Assembly (NCBI RefSeq): GCF_006440735.1
Contig: NZ_VFUA01000023.1
Coordinates: 1 to 64,000, forward strand
DNA from: Mesorhizobium sp. B2-7-1
GTDB lineage: Bacteria > Pseudomonadota > Alphaproteobacteria > Rhizobiales > Rhizobiaceae
Length of the DNA stretch: 64,000 nt
Direction: 5' to 3'
Shown here: in pieces, positions 17,684 to 24,983 of the stretch
How the letters are laid out: each line of letters starts with the position of its first letter
Position numbering within the stretch: the stretch's first letter is position 1
Position numbers and translations under genes: made by a program
Notes under the pieces: model-generated
Databases searched by the model: none
What the model was told of the DNA's origin: nothing
The model's input: only the letters and a program-made list of their open reading frames with translations

Positions 17684-17977
17684 TTAAGCGGCTCGTTCGG
17701 CTTGCTTGCCGAGATCGGGGTGGATGGTCGGGCCCGCGGCGCGGATCTTCTCGCGCAGCCGCACCGGCTCGACCAAACCATCGACAACCGTGACGTCGAT
17801 CACGTTGACGTCCAGGACTTCATTGTTGGCGGCGGCCGCGGCGCCGATCGCTTCCAGCCGGTCTTCCGCCGCCTTGTCATGGGCGATATCGGCATGACCG
17901 ACCATCTCCGCCCAGCCGCCATCGGCGTACCAGACGGCGATGCCGTCGGAGAGCCTGTTCGCGGTCAGTACCTTCAT
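17684..17977 (-). CDS. DUF2849 domain-containing protein
   Basis: A 97-aa soluble protein (MKVLTANRLSDGIAVWY at the start, ending HPDLGKQAERAA) that matches the DUF2849 family, found mainly in alphaproteobacteria between cysG and cysI. It starts four bases inside the cysG stop (ATGA overlap) and precedes cysI by 43 bp, so it is translationally coupled to siroheme synthesis. No catalytic motif or metal ligand set is obvious. A role in sulfite reductase assembly or electron delivery is a guess from context. Confidence 0.8.
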   Translation of the reverse strand: MKVLTANRLSDGIAVWYADGGWAEMVGHADIAHDKAAEDRLEAIGAAAAANNEVLDVNVIDVTVVDGLVEPVRLREKIRAAGPTIHPDLGKQAERAA

Positions 17978-19437
17978 TGCTCAACTCCTTCGGCGACGGC
18001 TGACGCCGCGCCCTCATGCCCCGTATCTTCACGTCTATGTGCCGCAAGCGGCTCGGATTGTTCAAAATTGGCGCCGGCAACGGCGTCGCCGATGATCGTC
18101 ATCACCGGGCCGGTGAGGTCGGCGCGCTCTTCCAGCGACGGCAGGTCGGCCAGCGTGCCGTGGAAACGGCGGCGGGTGCCGAGGCTGGCGTTCTCGACGA
18201 CGGCGACGGCGGTGTCCGGCGACAGTCCCGCTTCGATCAGCCGGCCGGCGACTTCGGCCGCGACCGAGCGGCCCATATAGACGGCGACGGTCGCACCCGA
18301 GATGGCAAGCTTTGCCCAGTCGGGCAGCGAATTGCCCTTGAGATCGTGGCCGGTGGTGAACACCATCGAGGACGAAACGCCGCGCAGCGTCAGCGGCAGC
18401 TCGAAATCGGCGGCGGCGGCGAAGGCGGCGGTGACGCCCGGAACCACCTCGTAGGCGATCCCGGCCTCGCGAAGCGCTGCCATTTCCTCGCCGGCGCGTC
18501 CGAACACCAGCGGATCGCCGGACTTCAGCCGCACCACGCGCTTGCCGGCGCGGCCCAGCTCGACGAGCAGCGCGTTGATCTCTTCCTGGCTCTTCGAATG
18601 GCAGCCCTTGCGCTTGCCGACCGGCAGCCGCTCGGCGTCGCGGCGGCCCATGCCGACGATCGCTTCCGGCACCAGCGCGTCGTAGACGATGGCATCGGCC
18701 TCCATCAGCAGGCGATGCGCGCGCAAGGTCAAAAGGTCCTCCGCTCCGGGACCGGCGCCGACCAGCGCGATATGTCCCTCGACCGGAGCATCCTGAGCCA
18801 GGAGCTCGAGCGCCGCGCCATGCGCTTCGGCGAGCTCGCCGGCTTCGACGGCCCTGGCCGGCGCGCCGGCGAAGAAATCGCTCCAGAAGCGACGGCGGCG
18901 ATTGCCCTTCGGCAGGCTCTCGGCTGAGGCGCGGAAGGACGCGGCAAGAGCCGCCAGCCGGCCGAGCGACGGCGACAGCATGCGGTCGATGCGCCCGCGC
19001 AGCATCTGCGCCAGCACCGGTCCCGCCCCTTCGGTGCCGATGGCAATGGCGACCGGCGCGCGGTTGACCAGCGCCGGGGTGAAGAAATCGCAGAGCTCCG
19101 GGCGATCCACGGCGTTGACCGCAATACCCAGCCGGCGCGCGTCCTCGACGACGCGGCGGTCGAGCGCCTCGTCGCCGCTCGCGGCGAATACCAGGGCGGC
19201 GCCTTGGAGATGCGCGGCCTCGTAGGCCGCATCGATGTGAACGGCGCCGGTCGACGCGATGAAATCCAGCAGGCTGCCGCCGGCATTGTCGGCAACGATG
19301 CGCAGCACCGCGCTCGATTGCGAAAGCAGCCGCGCCTTGGCAAGCGCTTCCTCGCCATTGCCGACGATGGCTACGGCTTCGCCGTCGACCCGCATGAAGA
19401 CGGGAAAGGTATTGAGCTTGGCGTTGGTTGGCGGCAT
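17974..19437 (-). CDS. cysG: Siroheme synthase (multifunctional)
   Basis: A 487-aa fusion. The N-terminal part (about 1-150) is the NAD-dependent precorrin-2 dehydrogenase/sirohydrochlorin ferrochelatase (FMRVDGEAVAIVGNGEEALAK, then ELCDFFTPALVNRAPVAIAIGTEG). The C-terminal part (about 215-460) is uroporphyrinogen-III C-methyltransferase, with VGAGPGAEDLLTLRA, VRLKSGDPLVFGRAGEE and GVTAAFAAAA. It makes the siroheme used by CysI. The ATG at 19437 is the only suitable start and has a weak ribosome site. The last four bases overlap DUF2849. It heads the operon; a palindromic candidate operator lies 240 bp upstream. Confidence 0.93.
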   Translation of the reverse strand: MPPTNAKLNTFPVFMRVDGEAVAIVGNGEEALAKARLLSQSSAVLRIVADNAGGSLLDFIASTGAVHIDAAYEAAHLQGAALVFAASGDEALDRRVVEDARRLGIAVNAVDRPELCDFFTPALVNRAPVAIAIGTEGAGPVLAQMLRGRIDRMLSPSLGRLAALAASFRASAESLPKGNRRRRFWSDFFAGAPARAVEAGELAEAHGAALELLAQDAPVEGHIALVGAGPGAEDLLTLRAHRLLMEADAIVYDALVPEAIVGMGRRDAERLPVGKRKGCHSKSQEEINALLVELGRAGKRVVRLKSGDPLVFGRAGEEMAALREAGIAYEVVPGVTAAFAAAADFELPLTLRGVSSSMVFTTGHDLKGNSLPDWAKLAISGATVAVYMGRSVAAEVAGRLIEAGLSPDTAVAVVENASLGTRRRFHGTLADLPSLEERADLTGPVMTIIGDAVAGANFEQSEPLAAHRREDTGHEGAASAVAEGVEQ

Positions 19438-19854
19438 GGCGATGAGCAATACTGGAACAGTTTGGCAGTTTTACGCGGCCACGCCAAAAACCAGAAGGCA
19501 AGCACTCGCGCGCCGCCGAACGGCAGGCAATCGCTTTTTCGCAACCGCGAAAGCCAAGAGAAAAAAATTCTACTTTGAGAATAAAACAGTCAGGGCAGCA
19601 TAAGAGACCGCCTTGATCCGCCGTAATTTTTAGCGCCGAACCGGGGAAGCCGCAAAACAGTTTTTTCTAAATTCTACTAAGTTAGTAGATTAAAGGCGAC
19701 CTTGCCGGATCGGCATCCGGCCTCGTCGATTGAGATCATCGAAGCGCCACCGCCAGATCGGAACAATCATGCTCCGCGGCTCGTTTGCCTAGCGATCCAT
19801 CCTGCCGGTCCCGAACTCCATCGGTCGGCAATCACGCGCACAAGGAGGAACGCC
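19438..19854. other. Intergenic region between cysG and the host-attachment gene
   Basis: 417 bases between divergent genes. The cysG-proximal part (19540-19700) is AT-rich compared with the surroundings and holds the 17-bp palindrome at 19673-19689, so it probably contains the cys operon promoter and a long leader. A GGAGG ribosome site precedes the + strand gene. No convincing small gene or known riboswitch was recognised. Confidence 0.6.
19673..19689. promoter_or_regulatory. 17-bp palindrome, candidate operator of the cys operon
   Basis: TCTACTAA-G-TTAGTAGA is a perfect palindrome with 8-bp arms and a single central base, in an AT-rich patch. Its size and form suit a dimeric regulator such as an Rrf2-type factor, a family that controls cysteine or iron-sulfur genes in some bacteria. 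Which of the two divergent genes it serves is not decided by sequence; cysG is more likely given the AT-rich flank. Confidence 0.55.
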
Positions 19855-20295
19855 ATGAGCATCAGGCTGAAGCACGGATTATGGGTCGTCGTGGCCGACG
19901 GCGAAAAGGCGCTCTTCCTTCGCAACCAGGGCGACAACAAGTTCCCGAACCTGGAAGTGGTGCAAGAGATGGAGCAGAAGAATCCGGCCACGCGCGAGCA
20001 AGGCAGCGACAAGCCGGGCCGCCAGAGCAACGAAGGCCCCCGCGGCGCCGTCGAAGAAACCGATTGGCACCGCCTCGGCAAGGAGCGCTTCGCTGTCGAG
20101 ATTGCCGACCGGCTGTACAAGCTTGCGCATCGCGGCGCGTTCGACGCGGTCGTGCTGATCGCGCCACCGCAGGTGCTTGGCGAGATGCGCCAGAAACTGC
20201 ACAAGGAGGTGAGCGGGAAGGTGCAGGCCGAAATCCCCAAGACGCTCACCAACCACACGGTTTCGGATATCGAGAACCTGTTGCAGGCGGCATAG
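19855..20295 (+). CDS. Host attachment family protein
   Basis: A 146-aa protein (RLKHGLWVVVADGEKALFLRN at the start, a central segment rich in charged residues, then FDAVVLIAPPQVLGEMR and a C-terminal helix). It fits the family annotated as required for attachment to host cells, named after an Agrobacterium protein; the fold resembles RNase/eRF1-like ADGxxARxF proteins. No signal peptide is visible, so a direct adhesin role is doubtful. The ATG at 19855 has an excellent AAGGAGG site. A hairpin follows at 20312. Confidence 0.8.
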   Translation: MSIRLKHGLWVVVADGEKALFLRNQGDNKFPNLEVVQEMEQKNPATREQGSDKPGRQSNEGPRGAVEETDWHRLGKERFAVEIADRLYKLAHRGAFDAVVLIAPPQVLGEMRQKLHKEVSGKVQAEIPKTLTNHTVSDIENLLQAA

Positions 20296-20311
20296 GGCGG
20301 CGAAAAGAAAG

Positions 20312-20350
20312 CGGCTTCGAGGCTGGATCACGTCTCGAAGCCGTCTCTTC
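20312..20350 (+). terminator. Hairpin terminator after the host-attachment gene
   Basis: Perfect 10-bp arms CGGCTTCGAG (20312-20321) and CTCGAAGCCG (20334-20343) with a 12-base loop are followed by TCTCTTC. The pyrimidine tail is short, so termination strength is uncertain. Confidence 0.5.
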
Positions 20351-20508
20351 GGCGTGGCGTCGATTTTGCGCGGCACACCCTGCTTCCGCGTCGATTTCTG
20401 CGCCGCGGTGGTTGCATCATCGCCGCTCCCTCCACCATATTGCCGAAGGCGACGGCCTCGGCGGGCGCCCATCCGACATCGCGAATCTCGAAAGGCGCTC
20501 CATAGACA

Positions 20509-22308
20509 ATGCCGCATGACACTCCCCTTATCGCCACCATCGTCGCCGGTCTGGGGCTTGCTTTCGTCTTCGGGGCTTTAGCCAACCGTTTCCGCATCCC
20601 GCCACTTGTCGGCTATCTCGTCGCCGGCGTCCTTGTCGGTCCGAACACGCCCGGCTTCGTCGCCGACGCCAGCCTTGCCAACGAGCTCGCGGAAATCGGC
20701 GTCATCCTTTTGATGTTCGGCGTCGGCCTGCATTTTTCGCTGAAGGACCTTCTATCCGTCCGCGCCATCGCCGTGCCGGGCGCCATCGTGCAGATCGGCT
20801 TTGCCACGCTGCTCGGTGTCGGGCTTGCCTGGTTGCTCGGCTGGTCGCTGGGCGCCGGCCTGGTCTTCGGCCTAGCGCTTTCGGTCGCTTCGACCGTGGT
20901 GCTTTTGCGCGCCCTGCAGGAGCGGCGGCTGATCGAGACCGAACGCGGCCGCATCGCCGTCGGCTGGCTGATCGTCGAGGATCTTGCCATGGTGCTGGCG
21001 CTGGTGCTGTTGCCGGCGCTCGCCGGTGTGCTCGGCGGCCAGCCGCAGGTCGATGACCATGCGAGCCTGCTTTCGCTGCCCGCCAGCTACGGCATATGGG
21101 GCGTGGTCGGCATCACGCTCGCCAAGGTCGCCGCCTTCGTCGTCGTCATGCTGGTGGTTGGCCGCAGGGTCATTCCGTGGATCCTGCATTACGTCGCCCA
21201 TACCGGCTCCCGCGAGCTGTTCCGGCTCTCCGTGCTGGCGATTGCGCTCGGCGTCGCCTTCGGCGCGGCGAAGCTGTTCGGCGTCTCGCTGGCGCTCGGC
21301 GCCTTCTTCGCCGGCATGATCATGAGCGAGTCCGAGCTCAGCCACCGCGCGGCGGAGGAATCGCTGCCACTGCGCGACGCCTTCTCGGTGCTGTTCTTCG
21401 TCTCGGTCGGCATGCTGTTCGACCCGTTCGGCCTGATCAGCAACGGCCTGCCGATCCTCGCCACCTTGGCCATCATCATCATCGGCAAGTCGATCGCGGC
21501 CTTCGTCATCGTGATCGCGTTTCGCTATCCGATCGCGACCGCGCTGATGATTTCGGCGAGCCTTGCCCAGATCGGCGAGTTTTCCTTCATCCTGGCCGAG
21601 CTTGGCGTCGGCCTGAAACTGTTGCCCGAACAGGGCCGCGACCTGATCCTGGCCGGCGCCATCCTGTCGATCCTGCTCAATCCGCTGATGTTCCTGGTCG
21701 TCGACTGGATGAAGCCGTGGCTCGAAAAACGCGCAGGCAAACCTGCCGCGCCCGAGGAGGTAAGGCCTATCGGTCCGGCGACCGAGCCCGGCCAGGTCGC
21801 TTCGGTCCAGGCAGTTCCGGGAAAGGACGACGGCCCGCCGCCGAAAACGGCGCTTGCCGGTCACTCCATCCTGATCGGTTATGGCCGCGTCGGCAGCCTG
21901 GTGGGGGTCGCGCTGAAGGAAGCCGCCCTGCCCTTCCTGGTCATCGAGGATGCCGACAAGACGCTGGCCAAGCTGAAGGCGGACGGCGTCGAAACCGTCG
22001 CCGGCAACGCTGCCAACGCCGACGTCTTCTCAGCCGCCAATCCGGAAGGCGCCAGGCGGCTGATCCTCGCCATCCCCAACGCCTTCGAGGCGGGGCAGGT
22101 TGTGCTCAGGGCCCGCGCGGCCAATCCGGCGATCAACGTCATTGCCCGCGCTCATTCCGACGCCGAGGTCGAGCACCTGAAAGGCCTCGGCGCCGACACC
22201 GTGATCATGGGCGAGCGCGAGATCGCCCGCGGGATTGTCGAGGTGGTGACCGGCAAGGTCACGATCCCGGTCAAGCCCGCCATCGAGGTCGACCCGCAAC
22301 CTGCCTGA
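20509..22308 (+). CDS. ybaL: YbaL/KefB-type monovalent cation:proton antiporter (CPA2)
   Basis: A 599-aa inner-membrane antiporter. About 12-13 transmembrane helices fill residues 5-395, with LIVEDLAMVLALVLLPAL and a FFVSVGMLFDP segment typical of CPA2 exchangers. A Pro-rich linker leads to an RCK_N/TrkA-N domain (about 445-565) that begins with the NAD-binding motif ILIGYGRVGSLVG and continues through VIARAHSDAEVEHLKGLGAD. Nucleotide or glutathione gating is expected from the family. The linker is a natural hinge between channel and sensor. It is convergent with the AraC gene, 6 bp apart. Confidence 0.9.
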   Translation: MPHDTPLIATIVAGLGLAFVFGALANRFRIPPLVGYLVAGVLVGPNTPGFVADASLANELAEIGVILLMFGVGLHFSLKDLLSVRAIAVPGAIVQIGFATLLGVGLAWLLGWSLGAGLVFGLALSVASTVVLLRALQERRLIETERGRIAVGWLIVEDLAMVLALVLLPALAGVLGGQPQVDDHASLLSLPASYGIWGVVGITLAKVAAFVVVMLVVGRRVIPWILHYVAHTGSRELFRLSVLAIALGVAFGAAKLFGVSLALGAFFAGMIMSESELSHRAAEESLPLRDAFSVLFFVSVGMLFDPFGLISNGLPILATLAIIIIGKSIAAFVIVIAFRYPIATALMISASLAQIGEFSFILAELGVGLKLLPEQGRDLILAGAILSILLNPLMFLVVDWMKPWLEKRAGKPAAPEEVRPIGPATEPGQVASVQAVPGKDDGPPPKTALAGHSILIGYGRVGSLVGVALKEAALPFLVIEDADKTLAKLKADGVETVAGNAANADVFSAANPEGARRLILAIPNAFEAGQVVLRARAANPAINVIARAHSDAEVEHLKGLGADTVIMGEREIARGIVEVVTGKVTIPVKPAIEVDPQPA

Positions 22309-22314
22309 TCGATA

Positions 22315-23121
22315 TCAGGCCACGAACGCGGAACCGCCGTTCTGCGCGATATCGCTGAGATATTTTGCCGGTGGCTTGCCCAGTGCCTTCTTGAACATGG
22401 TGATGAAGGCGGTGACGGACTCGTATCCGAGATCGCCCGACACCTGCTGCACGCTTGCGCCGGCGGACAGTTCCCTGAGCGCCACGATTAGATGCAGCTG
22501 CTGGCGCCAGCGGCCGAAACTCAAGCCCGTCTCCTTCACCACCAGGCGCGCCAGGCTGCTCTCGCTGAGCGCCACGTGGTCTGCCCATTGCGCCAAGGTG
22601 CGCCGGTCGGCGGGGTCGTCGGCCAGCGCTTCGGCGATCCGCCGCAGCCGCGGCTCGGCCGAGATCGGCAAATGCAATTGCTGAACCGGCATGAGCGGCA
22701 ACTCGGCAAGAAGGACTTTTCCCAGAAAATCGCATCTCGGCTCGTCCGGCGCGCATTCCGACAGCTCGATGATCAGCTCGCGCAGCAGCGGCGAGATCGA
22801 AAGCGTGCAGCACTGTTCCGACAGGTCGGTGGCGCCGGGCTCGATATAGACGAAGAAAATCCGGGCGTTCGCCGTCGCGACGTTGCTGTGTTCCATGCGG
22901 CTCGGCACCCACACCCCGCAGTGCGGCGGCACCATCCAAAGCCCGCTCGGAACGCGGCAGGTGACGCCGCCGCCGAGCGCGAAGACGAGCTGCCCTTTGC
23001 GATGCCAATGTGCCGGTACCTCGGCCCTTCTCTCGGTCACGTCGACGCCGACGACGATCGCCGGCGCGGCCACGTCGTCGACGTCGAAGTTCGACCAGGG
23101 CCAGCGTAGCGGCTGCCTCAT
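22315..23121 (-). CDS. AraC family transcriptional regulator with N-terminal cupin
   Basis: A 268-aa regulator. The N-terminal half is a cupin ligand domain (VPAHWHRKGQLVFALGGGV, then VPPHCGVWVPS). The C-terminal third has two helix-turn-helix units (LAQWADHVALSESSLARLVVKETG and VQQVSGDLGYESVTAFITMFKKALGKPPAKY), matching AraC/XylS. It is divergent from the quinone oxidoreductase gene, which it probably controls; an 18-bp palindrome lies in the 123-bp gap. The inducer is not known. Confidence 0.88.
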   Translation of the reverse strand: MRQPLRWPWSNFDVDDVAAPAIVVGVDVTERRAEVPAHWHRKGQLVFALGGGVTCRVPSGLWMVPPHCGVWVPSRMEHSNVATANARIFFVYIEPGATDLSEQCCTLSISPLLRELIIELSECAPDEPRCDFLGKVLLAELPLMPVQQLHLPISAEPRLRRIAEALADDPADRRTLAQWADHVALSESSLARLVVKETGLSFGRWRQQLHLIVALRELSAGASVQQVSGDLGYESVTAFITMFKKALGKPPAKYLSDIAQNGGSAFVA

Positions 23122-23199
23122 GCTTGACTGCTTTTAGCGATCATCTGGCTTTATCTCTAAATTCTTCAACCGCGAAAGTCGATAGGTTCGAGCCGTTCC

Positions 23200-23217
23200 G
23201 TCGCGATCGATCGCGAC
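23200..23217. promoter_or_regulatory. 18-bp perfect palindrome between AraC and oxidoreductase genes
   Basis: GTCGCGATC-GATCGCGAC is a perfect even palindrome 28 bases upstream of the oxidoreductase ATG. Its position fits an operator for the divergent pair. AraC regulators usually bind direct repeats, so another factor, or a chance palindrome of GATC/CGCG, is also possible. Confidence 0.4.
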
Positions 23218-23244
23218 TCCCAGGCGTCATTTCAAAGGTGGTCC

Positions 23245-24162
23245 ATGCTTGCTCTTGCTATCTCTTCAGACAGCTCCAACAGGCTGAAGCTCACCGAGGC
23301 TGACGAGCCAAACTGCAACGCGAATGAAGCATTGGTGACTGTTCATGCAACATCGTTGAATCGTGGTGAGCTGCGCCTGCTCGGCATGCGCCCCGACGGC
23401 TGGATACCTGGCCAGGACATTGTCGGCATCGTCGAACGCGCGGCGGCCGATGGCTCAGGCCCGGCCGCGGGCGCGCGGGTTGCGGCTTTGGTCGACCAGG
23501 CCGGCTGGGCCGAGCGCGTCGCCGTTCCGACCGACCGTCTCGCCGTGCTGCCGGACGCCGTCAGCTTCGCCTCCGCCGCCACGCTCCCGGTGGCGGGCAC
23601 GACAGCGCTGAGGACCTTGCGTCATGGCGGCGATCTCGCCGGCCAGCGGGTCCTGATCACCGGGGCAAGCGGGGCGGTCGGCCGCTTCCAGATCCAGATC
23701 GCCCGCGAGCAAGGCGCTTCGGTGACGGCGATCGCCTCGGCCCGGCACCATGATGATCTTCGCCATCTGGGTGCGGGACAGGTCGCCGAGTCGATCGAAC
23801 TGGCCGAGGGGCCGTTTTCGCTGATCACCGAGTCGGTCGGCGGCAAAAGCCTCGCCGATGCGATCGGACGCGTGGCGCCCGGCGGTACCATCGTCATGTT
23901 CGGCTCGAGCAGCGGCGAGCTCACGCCGGTTGGGTTCCGCCAGTTCGTTCCAGGGCACGAAGGCGCGAGGCTTCAGACTTTCGCCTACTACACGTCCGGT
24001 TCAGCCATCGGCGCCGACATCGCCTGGCTGCTTGGTTTGGTCGCGGCCGGCCGGCTCGAAACCCGCGTGGCCATAGCCATGCCGTGGACGGACATCGGCC
24101 AAGCCCTGGACGCGCTCAGACAGCGCAGCTTCAGCGGCAAGGCGGTCCTCACAATGGCCTGA
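23245..24162 (+). CDS. Quinone-oxidoreductase-like MDR dehydrogenase
   Basis: A 305-aa zinc-independent medium-chain dehydrogenase of the quinone oxidoreductase group. The catalytic domain shows ATSLNRGELRLLG and PGQDIVGIVE; the NADPH-binding motif is VLITGASGAVGRFQIQIA near residue 135, and IASARHHDDLRHLGA follows. A C-terminal LETRVAIAMPWTDIGQALDAL segment is typical. Substrate is unknown. It is divergent from an AraC regulator and convergent with an SDR gene 2 bp away. Confidence 0.85.
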   Translation: MLALAISSDSSNRLKLTEADEPNCNANEALVTVHATSLNRGELRLLGMRPDGWIPGQDIVGIVERAAADGSGPAAGARVAALVDQAGWAERVAVPTDRLAVLPDAVSFASAATLPVAGTTALRTLRHGGDLAGQRVLITGASGAVGRFQIQIAREQGASVTAIASARHHDDLRHLGAGQVAESIELAEGPFSLITESVGGKSLADAIGRVAPGGTIVMFGSSSGELTPVGFRQFVPGHEGARLQTFAYYTSGSAIGADIAWLLGLVAAGRLETRVAIAMPWTDIGQALDALRQRSFSGKAVLTMA

Positions 24163-24164
24163 CG

Positions 24165-24917
24165 TCACACGTGCTGGCCGCCATTGATGTGGATTTCCGA
24201 GCCGGTCACGTAGGACGACTGGCCGGAGCACAGGAAATAGATGATGTCTGCCACTTCCGACGTGGCGCCCAGCCTTCTCAGCGGGATCGCCTCGACTATT
24301 CTGTCGGTGCCGGGCGACAGGATCGCGGTGTCGATCTCGCCCGGCGCGATCGCGTTGACGCGGATGCCGTGCGGGCCGAAATCATGCGCCATCTCGCGCG
24401 TCAGCGAGCCGAGCGCCGCTTTGGATGTCGCATAGGCCGTGCCGGCGAACGGATGCACCCTGGTGCCGGCGATCGAGGTGACGTTGACGATCGAGCCCTT
24501 GGCGGTGGCGAGTTCCTTGAACAGTCCCCTGGCCAGCATGATCGGCGCGAAGAAATTGACCTGGAAGACGTCGCGCCAGACATGCATCGGCGTCTCGATC
24601 GAATTCATGCGGCTGTTGCCGTCCTTCAGCTTCGGCGAGATGCCGGCATTGTTGACCAGCGCGTTGAGCTGTCCGCCATGCGCCTCCAGCCGGTGACGGA
24701 TTTCCGAAACCGCGATGCCGACATCTTCCTGGTCGGCGAGATCGACCTTGATGTGGTCCTCGGGGCCGGCCGGCCACGGGCAATCCTCGGCGAAAGCCTG
24801 GCGCGAGCAGGTGATGACGCGCCAGCCCTCGCGCGAAAAGCGCTTGACTGTCGCATGGCCGATGCCCCGGCTGGCGCCGGTGAGCACGATGGTTTTTCTG
24901 CTGTCGATTTCGGCCAT
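24165..24917 (-). CDS. SDR family oxidoreductase
   Basis: A 250-aa classical short-chain dehydrogenase. It has the cofactor motif TGASRGIGHATV near residue 14, NNAGISP in the middle, the active-site pattern with Ser in NVTSIAG, Tyr in the YATSK tetrad, and IRVNAIAPGEIDT after it. All catalytic positions are present. The C-terminus ends SSYVTGSEIHINGG, standard for 3-ketoacyl-reductase-like SDRs. Substrate not predictable. It stands alone between an oxidoreductase and PBP1A. Confidence 0.88.
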   Translation of the reverse strand: MAEIDSRKTIVLTGASRGIGHATVKRFSREGWRVITCSRQAFAEDCPWPAGPEDHIKVDLADQEDVGIAVSEIRHRLEAHGGQLNALVNNAGISPKLKDGNSRMNSIETPMHVWRDVFQVNFFAPIMLARGLFKELATAKGSIVNVTSIAGTRVHPFAGTAYATSKAALGSLTREMAHDFGPHGIRVNAIAPGEIDTAILSPGTDRIVEAIPLRRLGATSEVADIIYFLCSGQSSYVTGSEIHINGGQHV

Positions 24918-24983
24918 GGGCTTGGTCTCCGGCCGGACATGTAGCCGAAGGCGCTTGCCATTACGAGAGGCGAAGTTGCCGCT

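Noticed and set aside
15748-17793. A 681-codon open frame on the + strand over cysH/cysI
   Set aside because: cysI and cysH motifs are intact on the minus strand; the + frame has no domain.
19438-19854. Riboswitch (SAM or cobalamin type) before cysG
   Set aside because: I could not recognise conserved core elements of these classes; the palindrome alone fits a protein operator better.
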